Of a stretch of 64,000 nucleotides of DNA, positions 1 through 8,267 are shown one piece after another; within the stretch, counting starts at the first letter, position 1, and every line of letters starts with the position of its first letter. The position numbers and the translations under genes are program-made. This stretch comes from Persicobacter psychrovividus (GTDB taxonomy: Bacteria > Bacteroidota > Bacteroidia > Cytophagales > Cyclobacteriaceae): positions 930,001 to 994,000 of the forward strand of contig NZ_AP025292.1 of NCBI RefSeq assembly GCF_036492425.1. The letters run 5' to 3'. Under the pieces are notes generated by a model that saw only the letters and a list, made by a program, of their open reading frames with translations, made no database searches and was not told where the DNA came from.

Positions 1-305
1 TGGTCGTTTCCTCAGAATTTGCTGATATTTTCAAAAATAACTGTCTGAACAATGGTCTGTTGCCTGTGGAGGTAACCCCCGCATTTTTGTCGGAGTTGTT
101 TGAGCGTGTTGAGGCAGATCCTTCAACGTCGGTAACGGTGGACCTTGCAGCGCAAACCATCAGCCTGACGGGAACAGACAAGCAGGAGCAGTTTGAAATC
201 AACGAGTACAAAAAGCATTGTTTGATGCAGGGATTGGATGATATCGATTACCTATTGAGCATTCAGTCTGAAATCGAAGCTTTTGAAACCACACCTAATA
301 TCTAA
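1..305 (+). CDS. leuD: 3-isopropylmalate dehydratase small subunit, 3' part
   Basis: This is the C-terminal part of the LeuD swivel subunit of isopropylmalate isomerase, which with LeuC converts 2- to 3-isopropylmalate in leucine synthesis. The reading frame is open from the left edge (codons begin at base 3) and reads [20 protein letters not shown], the typical LeuD segment around the conserved FxNN and NNGLLP motifs, then an acidic tail ending in TPNI. The real start lies outside the window. The stop is two bases before leuB, so the two genes are cotranscribed. Identification rests on the family motif and on the leuB neighbour. Confidence 0.9.
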   Translation, partial: VVSSEFADIFKNNCLNNGLLPVEVTPAFLSELFERVEADPSTSVTVDLAAQTISLTGTDKQEQFEINEYKKHCLMQGLDDIDYLLSIQSEIEAFETTPNI

Positions 306-307
306 TC

Positions 308-1384
308 ATGGCTAAATCAACTAAAAATATAACCGTTCTTCCTGGTGACGGCATCGGTCCAGAGATTGTCAGTGAAGCACAAAAAGTATTGGCTGCAGTT
401 GCAGGAAAGTACGATGTGGAATTCAATTATACCGAAGGGCTTATCGGTGCAGTAGCAATTGATGCGACGGGTTCTGCTTTGCCTGAGGATACCATAGCGG
501 CCTGCCAGTCAGCAGACGCAGTAATCCTTGGCGCAGTTGGAGACCCTCGATTTGACAATGACCCTAAAGCAAAGGTGCGTCCTGAGCAAGGCTTGTTGGC
601 TATTCGTAAGGCTTTGGGATTATTCTGTAACATTCGTCCAATCCGTACTTTTGATGCGCTCCTTGATCAGGCACCGATCAAAGCTGATCGCCTTCAGGGG
701 GTTGACTTTGTGATCTACCGTGAGCTGACAGGAGGAATTTACTTCGGTGAAAAAGGAACGATCGGCGAAGATAAAGCTTTTGACAACTGTGTTTATGAGC
801 GTTCAGAAATTGAGCGTATTGCACACTTGGCTTTTGAAGCTGCAACTAAACGCTGCAATAAACTGACTTTGGTAGATAAGGCGAATGTATTGGAGACGTC
901 TCGTTTGTGGAGAAAAGTGGTGCAGGAACTTTCCGCACAATACCCATCAGTGGAGGTGGATTACCTTTTCGTTGACAATGCTGCCATGCAGGTGATTTTG
1001 AATCCTGCACAGTTTGATGTGGTATTGACTGAAAATATGTTCGGAGATATCATTTCTGACGAAGCCTCGATTATCAGTGGTTCGCTCGGAATGCTACCAT
1101 CGGCTTCTGTAGGTACAGGTTCTTCACTTTTCGAACCTATCCATGGTTCTTACCCTCAGGCGGCAGGAAAAAATATTGCCAATCCAATGGCAACGATCCT
1201 TTCTGTAGCTATGATGCTTGACCACCTGGATTTGCCAGAAGCAGCCAAGGATGTTCGTAAGGCAGTGGATGATGCCTTGAACAGTGGTTTTGCGACTATT
1301 GATGTAAACAAGGATGAGCCACAAAGCACTTCAGCAGTAGGTGATCGTATCGCTGACCTGATTAGTGCAGAGGTTTCTGCTTAA
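308..1384 (+). CDS. leuB: 3-isopropylmalate dehydrogenase
   Basis: The product oxidises and decarboxylates 3-isopropylmalate to 2-oxoisocaproate with NAD, the third step of leucine synthesis, in the cytoplasm. At 358 residues it has the family's full length. Visible motifs are the N-terminal LPGDGIGPEIV, the substrate loop RELTGGIYFGEKG, DKANVLETSRLWR with the catalytic Lys, and SDEASIISGSLGMLPSAS for Mg and cofactor binding. The ATG follows the leuD stop by two bases. A hairpin with a T-run at 1437-1471 ends the operon. Confidence 0.97.
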   Translation: MAKSTKNITVLPGDGIGPEIVSEAQKVLAAVAGKYDVEFNYTEGLIGAVAIDATGSALPEDTIAACQSADAVILGAVGDPRFDNDPKAKVRPEQGLLAIRKALGLFCNIRPIRTFDALLDQAPIKADRLQGVDFVIYRELTGGIYFGEKGTIGEDKAFDNCVYERSEIERIAHLAFEAATKRCNKLTLVDKANVLETSRLWRKVVQELSAQYPSVEVDYLFVDNAAMQVILNPAQFDVVLTENMFGDIISDEASIISGSLGMLPSASVGTGSSLFEPIHGSYPQAAGKNIANPMATILSVAMMLDHLDLPEAAKDVRKAVDDALNSGFATIDVNKDEPQSTSAVGDRIADLISAEVSA

Positions 1385-1436
1385 AAAATAAGAGTGCATA
1401 AGTAGCACTCAAAAAATAATATTCTGTTGTTTGTTG

Positions 1437-1471
1437 CCCGTTGCTTTTCGATAAGCGGCGGGTATTTTTTT
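1437..1471 (+). terminator. Rho-independent terminator of leuDB
   Basis: A stem CCCGTTGCTT / AAGCGGCGGG (two G-T wobbles) with a 6-nt loop is followed by TATTTTTTT. A smaller perfect hairpin, GAGTGC/GCACTC at 1392-1410, lies just after the leuB stop and may add to it. Confidence 0.8.
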
Positions 1472-1474
1472 GCC

Positions 1475-1505
1475 AAAAAAATAGCGATGGTTTGTCCACC
1501 GCTAT
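1475..1505 (-). terminator. Terminator of the GAF-protein gene
   Basis: Read on the minus strand, ATAGCGGTGG pairs with CCATCGCTAT (one G-T wobble) and a run of T follows. It sits 15 bases past the stop of the gene at 1521-2900, back to back with the leuDB terminator. Confidence 0.75.
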
Positions 1506-1520
1506 CATTTAAGTGCTTTT

Positions 1521-2900
1521 TTAGAGCTTCTTTTTTAAGTCTTCAATAATGGCATTTTTTTGCTCAATCTCTTCCTGGAACTTCATCGTTCGGCGCTCAG
1601 CCTCTTCCTGGGTTGCAGTAAGCTCTTCCATGTTTTGGCGCATTTCTTCTTCCTGTGCGCGGAGCATTTCACTTTGCATCTGCGATTCCTCCAAAAGCTT
1701 GCGGGTTTTTACCGTCACCTTTTGGTTCGAAACAAAGGAAGCGATACTCTGCCCAATACTTTCAATAAATTTTTGCTGATAGTCTGACAGTGCATCAAAA
1801 GAAGCGAGCTCTATGATGGCCACTACCTGCTCATTGTTGATCAGCGGAACCACGATAATACTGCCAGGTAGCGCTTCCCCCAGCCCTGAAGTAATATTGA
1901 CATAATCCTGCGGTACGTTGGTCATGTAAATAGGCGCTTTTTCAAGAAAACACTGCCCAACGACGCCTTCTCCAACTGCAATTTTTTTCTCGAGGTATTT
2001 TTTACGATTGTAAGCATAACAGCCCATCATCTTCAGGTGTAAATCGCCTGGTTCTTCATCCTGCAACAGGTAAATCGCACCCTGTGTAACTTCAAGATAA
2101 TTGACCGTAAAAGAAATCAGCTGATCGTAGATGTTGTCACTGTCTTCACTTGTTCTGAGCAGGTGGTCGATTTTTGACTGCCCCTCAGCAACCCATTGCC
2201 TTTGCTGATCTTCCTTCTGTTTCTTTTCTACTTCTTTAATATAATTGTTCAGTTCCGCATTTTGGTGCTCCATGTCCTTTTGCTGTTGCTGAACATCTTT
2301 CATCAGTAATAAAGTTTTTTCCTGCGATCTGATATTGATCATTCGAAAGGTTATCATGATAAAAAAGGAGATCAATACGGCTGCTCCTATAATCAGGTAG
2401 TGCATGAACCCACCCGTAAACGAATCGAGGCCTTGACCTGTCAAGTTCCAGCCGTCAGTCATTACAAGCCATAAAAAGCCAATAATGGCAATGATGTTGG
2501 CGGTGATGAACAGGGTACTTTCTTTTTTTTCGAACAGTAAAAAGCTGATGGAAAAGAAGGAGAGTTGCAACATGGTGAGCCCTACTACCAATGGGGCGTC
2601 GGGGGTTCTTAATGCCGTATGGTATAATGTCAGGCAAAGTGTTGAGCCAATAATTAGCAACAAGCGGCTGGCGTTGAGTTGCTTGAACCTGTTAAGGATG
2701 AGGGGGGATGCAAAAAAACAAGTGCCTATCACAGGGTAGACCAGTCCTTCAGGAAATACAAAAACAGAAAACAAAGTAACCAAGGCCCCGACAATGGTTA
2801 GAAATATAGATATGCCATTGGTGAGCTGGTACTTTAATTCTTCATCTTTGGTAAGCTCTTCCCGAAAGCTCGGCGTCAATATTCGTTCAATTAGCGACAT
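1521..2900 (-). CDS. Membrane-anchored GAF-domain protein, no output domain
   Basis: A 459-residue protein. The N-terminal part has about six hydrophobic segments (roughly residues 30-50, 52-70, 79-96, 103-123, 128-147, 165-187). A Gln/Glu-rich coiled coil follows (193-235), then a GAF domain (about 244-392, with VGEGVVGQCF and IIVVPLINNEQVVAIIELAS), then a long C-terminal coiled coil to the end. GAF domains bind small ligands or chromophores. Here no kinase, cyclase or phosphatase domain follows, so the coiled coil must pass the signal to a partner; this is inference. Such proteins are frequent in Cytophagales. The ligand is unknown. A perfect inverted repeat, CACTTGAAC/GTTCAAGTG, lies upstream at 2953-2977. 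Confidence 0.8.
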   Translation of the reverse strand: MSLIERILTPSFREELTKDEELKYQLTNGISIFLTIVGALVTLFSVFVFPEGLVYPVIGTCFFASPLILNRFKQLNASRLLLIIGSTLCLTLYHTALRTPDAPLVVGLTMLQLSFFSISFLLFEKKESTLFITANIIAIIGFLWLVMTDGWNLTGQGLDSFTGGFMHYLIIGAAVLISFFIMITFRMINIRSQEKTLLLMKDVQQQQKDMEHQNAELNNYIKEVEKKQKEDQQRQWVAEGQSKIDHLLRTSEDSDNIYDQLISFTVNYLEVTQGAIYLLQDEEPGDLHLKMMGCYAYNRKKYLEKKIAVGEGVVGQCFLEKAPIYMTNVPQDYVNITSGLGEALPGSIIVVPLINNEQVVAIIELASFDALSDYQQKFIESIGQSIASFVSNQKVTVKTRKLLEESQMQSEMLRAQEEEMRQNMEELTATQEEAERRTMKFQEEIEQKNAIIEDLKKKL

Positions 2901-2952
2901 CGATAATAAGTTAATGTTGAAATGTGCACTGTGTTATGATTTAGTGAAAGGA

Positions 2953-2977
2953 CACTTGAACTTTGTTTGTTCAAGTG
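2953..2977. promoter_or_regulatory. 9-bp inverted repeat between thiolase and GAF gene
   Basis: CACTTGAAC and GTTCAAGTG are separated by TTTGTTT. It is 52 bases upstream of the GAF-protein start and 90 bases past the thiolase stop. It could be an operator or a weak terminator of the thiolase transcript; only a poor T-rich tract follows on the minus strand. Confidence 0.4.
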
Positions 2978-3067
2978 CTTAACTTTTTCTCATGTTACAA
3001 ATCTATGTAAAAGTGTTATAATATGATAGCGATTTCCATCTATCAACTATAATTTTATATACCCTAT

Positions 3068-4246
3068 TTATACTTTTTCTACAATTAGCGCAGAGGCTCC
3101 TCCTCCTCCGTTGCAAATTCCAGCGACCCCCAGCTTGCCGTTTTCCTGATGTAAAACACTCAGCAGTGTACACAGGATTCGAGCGCCCGAACAGCCCAAA
3201 GGATGCCCCAAAGCAACGGCCCCTCCATACACATTTACCTTCGAGGGCGATAAATTCAATTGCTGTAAATTCGCAATGGCCACCGCTGAAAAGGCTTCGT
3301 TGATCTCAAAAAAGTCAATATCAGAGAGTTGGAGGTTCGCTTTATTGATCGCTTTATTAATGGCTTTGGTTGGCGCGGTAGTAAACCAAATCGGCTCATT
3401 GGAGGCATCACCCATGCCAACGATTTTTGCCAGGGGCTTTACCTGGTGTTTCTTTACCGCTTCGGCACTCATCAGCACCAAGACCGCGGCGCCGTCGTTA
3501 ATGGTCGAAGCATTGGCCGCAGTCACCGTACCATCTTTTTTGAAAACAGTTCTTAAGCTGGGTATTTTTTCGAGTTTAACATGCGAAGGTTCTTCGTCTT
3601 CGAGGATTTCTTCCGCGGGTCCTCGCCTGTTCGGAACCGCCACTGGTGTAATTTCCATCTTGAATTTGCCCTCTTTCTGGGCTTTTTGTGCACGACTGTA
3701 GGATTCTATGGCATAATCGTCTTGCATACTTCTGCTGATACGCATTTCTTCTGCCGTATTTTCGGCACAGTTCCCCATCGCAAAATCGTTATATGGTTCC
3801 CAAAGCCCATCTTTAACCAAGCCATCAACCATCTCTGTATGGCCAAATTTAAAGCCTTTTCGTGCGTTGGGAATATAATGCGGAATATTCGACATGCTTT
3901 CCATTCCGCCCGCAACGACGACATCATTTTGGCCAGACATGATAGTCTGTGCGCCAAGCATGACCGCCTTTAAGCCAGAGGAGCATACTTTATTGATGAT
4001 CGTACAGGGGATGTCGTTGCCAAGGCCTGCTTTAACAACGACCTGTTTTGCTGGTGCCTGACCAATATTTGCAGAGATCACATTGCCCATAAATACTTCA
4101 TCTATGGTCAGCTGATCGGAGGGGATTTTTGCTAAAGCAGCCTTCAGGGCAATTGCCCCGAGGTCGGGGGCAGAGAGGGTGGATAATTTTCCCATAAAAC
4201 TCCCCATAGGAGTACGTGCCATAGCAACTATAAAAACATCATTCAT
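3068..4246 (-). CDS. Acetyl-CoA C-acyltransferase (thiolase)
   Basis: A thiolase of 392 residues, the usual length for acetoacetyl-CoA thiolases (AtoB/PhaA type). It condenses two acetyl-CoA or cleaves 3-ketoacyl-CoA. The catalytic residues are all present: Cys88 in NKVCSSGLKAV, His348 in GGAVALGHPLGCSGAR and Cys378 in GICNGGGGASA. The NEAFSAVA motif is also there. The GGMESMSN segment is typical of the biosynthetic class. No beta-oxidation partner lies adjacent, although a MaoC-type hydratase is at 36.9 kb. Two 19-bp direct repeats lie just upstream (4283-4346). Direction (synthesis or degradation) cannot be read from sequence. Confidence 0.92.
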   Translation of the reverse strand: MNDVFIVAMARTPMGSFMGKLSTLSAPDLGAIALKAALAKIPSDQLTIDEVFMGNVISANIGQAPAKQVVVKAGLGNDIPCTIINKVCSSGLKAVMLGAQTIMSGQNDVVVAGGMESMSNIPHYIPNARKGFKFGHTEMVDGLVKDGLWEPYNDFAMGNCAENTAEEMRISRSMQDDYAIESYSRAQKAQKEGKFKMEITPVAVPNRRGPAEEILEDEEPSHVKLEKIPSLRTVFKKDGTVTAANASTINDGAAVLVLMSAEAVKKHQVKPLAKIVGMGDASNEPIWFTTAPTKAINKAINKANLQLSDIDFFEINEAFSAVAIANLQQLNLSPSKVNVYGGAVALGHPLGCSGARILCTLLSVLHQENGKLGVAGICNGGGGASALIVEKV

Positions 4247-4282
4247 TTTGGGTGTAGGTTAGTGGTTTATTAATAAAATACG

Positions 4283-4346
4283 ATATTTTACTGATAGATG
4301 CTAACCTGTCGAAATGAATGAGAATCAATATTTTGCTGGTAGATGC
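4283..4346. repeat. Two imperfect 19-bp direct repeats upstream of thiolase
   Basis: The 19-base segments at 4283-4301 and 4328-4346 differ at two positions (ATATTTT, A/G, CTG, A/G, TAGATGC) and are 45 bases apart start to start, about four helical turns. They fill much of the gap between the AarF stop and the thiolase start and could be binding sites for a thiolase regulator; function is inferred only from position. Confidence 0.5.
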
Positions 4347-4352
4347 AAGGTT

Positions 4353-6017
4353 TTATTTGTCTTTTTGCTTTTTGTCACGCCTGAGGATGTTCAGTACCAT
4401 ATAAAATCCAAGTACCGAGCTGAGGAAAAAACCGATAAACCCGAGGATGGGGATGTCATAAATTAGTGGGGGGATCTGGGCAAAAACAATCACTGAGGAG
4501 CCAATGATGATCGCGGCAATGATGATCGCCAAAGAGACGCTGTTGGCTGCGCTGTCGATGGTTTTTCGGAAACTTTCCAGCCCATGTAGCTGAACATCTA
4601 CCTTAAAATCTCCCGCTTTGGCAGATTCCACCAGGTCGGCGATGTCCTCAGGTAAATTCTTCAGCATCTGTAAGCCATAAAGAATATTGCTGATGCCATC
4701 TTTGGTGATGTTTTCGAAATTCACCTGATTGACGATAATCTTCCGCAGGTAAGGCTTAAGCTGATCGGTTACATGGAAATGAGGGTCAATTTTATGCCCC
4801 ATGCCTTCAAGAATGATGATGGTACGAAATACCGCATGGAGGAATGGCGGCAGCTGCACGCGGTATTTATAAATGATCCTGGTGAAATCTTTTACGAAAA
4901 CGGCGATCTTTAAATCGGAAAGTTCTCCTTCGAGCTGAAAAAGAATCGATTCGCAATCTTGTTCAAAGTCCTGAATATTGTGGATCTCGTGTGAGATGGC
5001 AATTGAGCGAACCGTTTTGGCGACGCGTCTGCTGTCTTTTTGCAAAAACTGAAAAAGGAGCCTCGACAGGACGTCTCTTTGCAGTTGGGTAAGGCGCCCC
5101 ATATTGCCAAAATCCAGGAAGCAGATCACGGCATGCTCCTGAATCATGATATTGCCTGCATGTGGATCCGCATGGAAAAATCCATTCTCAATAATCTGGG
5201 TAAAAAAGCTGTCGATCATATTTTTGATCATGCGCTGTTTTTGCTGCTCATCTTCGGCCACCCACAAATCGATATGTGTCCCTTCCATTTTTTCCATGGC
5301 CAAAAGGGTAGGGGTCGTCAGTGTTTTATAAACTTTCGGGCTAACGACTTTCGAGCTGTCTTTATGTTGCTGATAGAAGGCCTGAATGTTGCGGGACTCA
5401 TGTAAAAAGTCCAGTTCCTCACGCATATGTTTTCTGAAACTCTCGATCAATGTCAAGGGCTTCAGGGACGAAAAAAGTTCCGTGTTTTTTTCCATCTGTC
5501 CAGCAATGAGCGTCAGGATGTCAAGGTCTGCCTCAATGGTTTTCCGAATATTGGGGCGCTGCAGCTTGAGCACCATCTCGGTACCATCCTGATGAATGGC
5601 GTGATGTGCCTGCGCAATGGACCCACAGGCAATGGGTACAGGGTTTACATATCTGAAAACCTGATCACAGGGCTTTTTAAGGTTTTGCGAAATAAATGCT
5701 TTAATGTCCCAGTTGGGGACGGGCGTGCTGTCCTTTTGGCACTTGGCCAGCTCAGTTACCCAATCTTCAGGCAGTAGATCAGGGCGGTTGCTCATGATCT
5801 GCGCAAGTTTTACGAAGGTGGGGCCGAGCTCTTCGGCGGTCAGGCGGACGCGCTTGGCACGGGTAAGGGTGAGGGCTTCCTGATCGACCGTTTTTTTTAT
5901 GATAGGCGTCGCGACGATCAGTTCTTTGATGCGGGAGTGCGCAATGAAATCTTCAAAGCCATACTTGATCAGTATGGAGATGATCTGGCCGATGCGTTGG
6001 TTTTTACTGGTGGTCAT
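4353..6017 (-). CDS. AarF/UbiB (ABC1) family atypical kinase
   Basis: A 554-residue member of the UbiB/ADCK protein-kinase-like family, which supports ubiquinone or other isoprenoid-lipid metabolism. Visible are the family-specific KxGQ-like segment (Lys70-Leu-Ala-Gln73 before SNRPDLLPEDW), the nucleotide loop Ala130-Cys-Gly-Ser133, the VLK lysine (Lys151), REELDF, the catalytic HADPHAGN (282-289) and LDFG (Asp302). Two C-terminal membrane helices follow (SLAIIIAAIIIGSSVIVF and ILGFIGFFLSSVLGFYMVL), as usual for UbiB. Two normally invariant spots differ: KxGQ is KLAQ, and the alanine-rich loop AAAS is ACGS. Bacteroidota use menaquinone, so the substrate is unclear. Confidence 0.9.
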   Translation of the reverse strand: MTTSKNQRIGQIISILIKYGFEDFIAHSRIKELIVATPIIKKTVDQEALTLTRAKRVRLTAEELGPTFVKLAQIMSNRPDLLPEDWVTELAKCQKDSTPVPNWDIKAFISQNLKKPCDQVFRYVNPVPIACGSIAQAHHAIHQDGTEMVLKLQRPNIRKTIEADLDILTLIAGQMEKNTELFSSLKPLTLIESFRKHMREELDFLHESRNIQAFYQQHKDSSKVVSPKVYKTLTTPTLLAMEKMEGTHIDLWVAEDEQQKQRMIKNMIDSFFTQIIENGFFHADPHAGNIMIQEHAVICFLDFGNMGRLTQLQRDVLSRLLFQFLQKDSRRVAKTVRSIAISHEIHNIQDFEQDCESILFQLEGELSDLKIAVFVKDFTRIIYKYRVQLPPFLHAVFRTIIILEGMGHKIDPHFHVTDQLKPYLRKIIVNQVNFENITKDGISNILYGLQMLKNLPEDIADLVESAKAGDFKVDVQLHGLESFRKTIDSAANSVSLAIIIAAIIIGSSVIVFAQIPPLIYDIPILGFIGFFLSSVLGFYMVLNILRRDKKQKDK

Positions 6018-6133
6018 ATAGAATCAGGTGCTTGGTCGAGTGGAAAATCCGCTGCCGATGAAAGGCTGTTTTTTTGTTGCAGATCAACGGTGGCCGGTCA
6101 TTTGACGGTTAACGTATTTCGCCGATCCATAGC

Positions 6134-6169
6134 AAAAAAAACAAGCAGCTCGGTGATGAACTGCTTGTT
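6134..6169 (-). terminator. Terminator of the DUF4136 lipoprotein gene
   Basis: On the minus strand AACAAGCAG pairs with CTGCTTGTT around a 12-nt loop, followed by a run of T. It begins 6 bases past the stop of the gene at 6176. Confidence 0.8.
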
Positions 6170-6175
6170 AATATA

Positions 6176-6742
6176 TTATCCTTTTGGCTTATATCCGAAA
6201 GCTTCATGCGCTTTATGCGGATATCTCGTGAAAATTTCCTGAATGATCTTGGCGACCTGCTTGTCGGGGTCCTTCACGTCGCTGTCCATGGCGCCTGTGG
6301 CAACCCCCTGCCAGATAAGCTGCTTCTTTTTGGCATCTACAATATCGATCACCATATTTCCTTCTGTATATTCTGTTACGGAATACGGCTGACGGTAAGG
6401 TCCCCACATGCCGTACCAGCCTCCCCAGTAAGGGTCGTACATTACATCCTGCTTGTTTTGGGTTTTCAGGTAGAAGTTGATCAGCAGATCGGGATTTTTC
6501 TGTACCTCTTCATAGCCTCTCGCTGCCATTTCAGCGCCGACATTCGACATGACGCGCCTTTGGTTGAGCTCATTCAGCCCCACATTAATTTTGGCAGAAG
6601 GGTCTTTGAGCATAAAGCTGAAAGTACTGTATTGGGAAAAGTTAGCTTCACGATCGTAATCGGAGGTGATGCGCATACTGCTGCATGCTGAAATAGCCAC
6701 GGAGGCCATCAGCAGGAAAAATAGATTATGCCACTTTTTCAT
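6176..6742 (-). CDS. DUF4136 family lipoprotein
   Basis: A 188-residue exported lipoprotein with a signal peptide and a lipobox ending in Ile-Ser-Ala-Cys20. The mature part reads MRITSDYDREANFSQYSTF, the typical DUF4136 opening, and later has DLLINFYLK, an aromatic-rich GGWYGMWGPYRQPY loop and EGNMVIDIVDAKKKQLIWQG, also family hallmarks. DUF4136 proteins are outer-membrane or periplasmic lipoproteins of unknown role, common in Bacteroidota. The gene is single, with its own terminator, and probably not part of the Bat operon upstream. Confidence 0.88.
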   Translation of the reverse strand: MKKWHNLFFLLMASVAISACSSMRITSDYDREANFSQYSTFSFMLKDPSAKINVGLNELNQRRVMSNVGAEMAARGYEEVQKNPDLLINFYLKTQNKQDVMYDPYWGGWYGMWGPYRQPYSVTEYTEGNMVIDIVDAKKKQLIWQGVATGAMDSDVKDPDKQVAKIIQEIFTRYPHKAHEAFGYKPKG

Positions 6743-6877
6743 AGTAAATCATGTTTTATTCGACCGATGCAATCAGGCGAAATAGGTGAATACTTTCATT
6801 TTCGGTTAATGTTGGGCTCCTCTATATAATAGTGCATTTGTTGGTAAATATCCCCCAACAACACACCAATAAATTTT

Positions 6878-7615
6878 TTACCAGTCAGGTTTGCTGCTGT
6901 CCTTCTTCTTGGTGGCCTTACGCTTGTTTTGCTGTAAATACTGCACTTCAGCATTACGCATAGCGTCGAGGATCATCTTGGCCTTTCCTTCGGTCATGTT
7001 GATCTTTTTGAGGTTGTCGGCAGTGCTTGGCGCGGCAAGCTGTTCTTGTTTCTCCTTGTTGTCTTTGTCTTTTTCTCCCTGCTTCTGCTCTTGCTGATCC
7101 TTCTGATCTTTGTTTTTCTCGCCCTTCTGCTGATCGTCCTGTTCTCCCTTTTGGTCCTTCTTCTCGTCTTGTTTTCCTTGCTTGTCCTGATCTTTTCCCT
7201 GATCCTTTTGATCCTGCTTCTGCTGGTCTTTTTGATCTTTATTTTGATCCTTGTTATCGTCCTGTTTTTGGTCGTCTTTGTTCTGCTGATCTTTTTGGTC
7301 CTGCTTGTTTTGGTCCTGCTGGTCTTTTTGATCCTGCTGCTTTTTGTCCTGATCCTGCTTCTGCTGGTCTTTTTGCTTTTGCTGATCCTTTTTTTGCTGC
7401 TCCTTGATTTTTTTCAGCAGCTCCTGCATGTCCCTGTTGTTTGGGTATTGCTTCAGCCCTTGCTCCAAAGTGGCAATGGCCTGAGGTGTCTGATTATTGA
7501 TGTACTGCTGCGCCCCCTGATGAAAAGCAGGGGGATTGTTGGACTGGCCTTGCGCAACCGCGGGAACAGCCCATGCGGTGACCAATAATAATATGATGAT
7601 GATCTGATTTTTCAT
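6878..7615 (-). CDS. BatC-like exported protein with long Lys/Gln/Asp low-complexity tract
   Basis: A protein of 245 residues when started at the Met that opens the signal peptide (MKNQIIIILLLVTAWAVPAV), 10 bases after the preceding stop; an in-frame start upstream would add a non-signal extension. Residues 28-70 hold a single TPR-like helix pair (AFHQGAQQYINNQTPQAIATLEQGLKQYPNN, split here as one motif over residues 30-60). About 120 residues made almost only of K, Q, D, E and N follow. The tail (NMTEGKAKMILDAMRNAE ... KPDW) resembles the end of BatC proteins of the Bacteroides aerotolerance operon. The tract is probably disordered or coiled and may act as a spacer. It is the last gene of the VWA-TPR-BatC operon; the BatD gene that often follows is absent. 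Confidence 0.75.
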   Translation of the reverse strand: MKNQIIIILLLVTAWAVPAVAQGQSNNPPAFHQGAQQYINNQTPQAIATLEQGLKQYPNNRDMQELLKKIKEQQKKDQQKQKDQQKQDQDKKQQDQKDQQDQNKQDQKDQQNKDDQKQDDNKDQNKDQKDQQKQDQKDQGKDQDKQGKQDEKKDQKGEQDDQQKGEKNKDQKDQQEQKQGEKDKDNKEKQEQLAAPSTADNLKKINMTEGKAKMILDAMRNAEVQYLQQNKRKATKKKDSSKPDW

Positions 7616-7625
7616 GATCCTCGAT

Positions 7626-8267
7626 TTAGTTTTTATTGATTTCAGCGACCACACGGCTGCGGTGAATGAAGTCGTTATAATGCCCTACAGATTTATCTTT
7701 CTGCAATCCGTTTTCCAGCAAATCAACCGCCTCCTGATAAGCATGGCGTGACACCAACTGGTCGGCCTGCTTCTTCAGTTGCTTGGCAAAAGCAGTGAGT
7801 GGAGGCAGTTTTGGTTTCTCTTGGTTCTGTTTTTGATTTTGCTCAATGATTTTCTTGACCAGCTCATAGTTGTAGCGGGCACTCTCATTCTGCGGGTCGG
7901 CCTTCATGGCCATTTTAAAGTGCTGGAGTGCCTGGTCGTATTGCTGCTTTTGTACATCAATAACTCCCAACTGCTGATTGGCCACCGTGCGGATATTTTT
8001 TTGATCACTTACACTCACCATCTCGAAGTATTTCTCCGCATTGGTGGTGTCTTTGGTCATGAAATAAGCATTGGATAAGTTGAGGATGGCGGCATCCTCT
8101 TGCACCTTCATGGAGTCAATCAATTGATGATATAGTGTGATGGCTTCGGGATACGCTTTTGTTTCCATCGCCTCCTCCGCCTTTTTTTTCAGTGCGTTGG
8201 TTTTGGCAATGTGGTTGAAGCCATCAAAGCTCAGTGCGGCAAATAATATTACAAAAAAGTACCTCAT
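7626..8267 (-). CDS. Tetratricopeptide-repeat protein of the Bat operon
   Basis: A 213-residue TPR protein with a short hydrophobic N-terminus (MRYFFVILFAALSFDGF), so probably exported or anchored. TPR helices run from about residue 27 (KKKAEEAMETKAYPEAITLYHQL) through YDQALQHFKMAMKADPQNESARYNYELVK; a last repeat is near 165-185. Its ATG overlaps the VWA gene stop by four bases (ATGA), a sign of translational coupling. By position it matches the BatB/BatC-side TPR component of Bat loci, likely a scaffold for the VWA protein at the membrane; the partnership is inferred. Confidence 0.75.
   Translation of the reverse strand: MRYFFVILFAALSFDGFNHIAKTNALKKKAEEAMETKAYPEAITLYHQLIDSMKVQEDAAILNLSNAYFMTKDTTNAEKYFEMVSVSDQKNIRTVANQQLGVIDVQKQQYDQALQHFKMAMKADPQNESARYNYELVKKIIEQNQKQNQEKPKLPPLTAFAKQLKKQADQLVSRHAYQEAVDLLENGLQKDKSVGHYNDFIHRSRVVAEINKN

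Noticed and set aside
7046-7588. Long Leu/Val-rich open frame on the plus strand
   Set aside because: It is the antisense of the Lys/Gln/Asp-rich tract of the BatC-like gene; the composition is a by-product of that low-complexity sequence.
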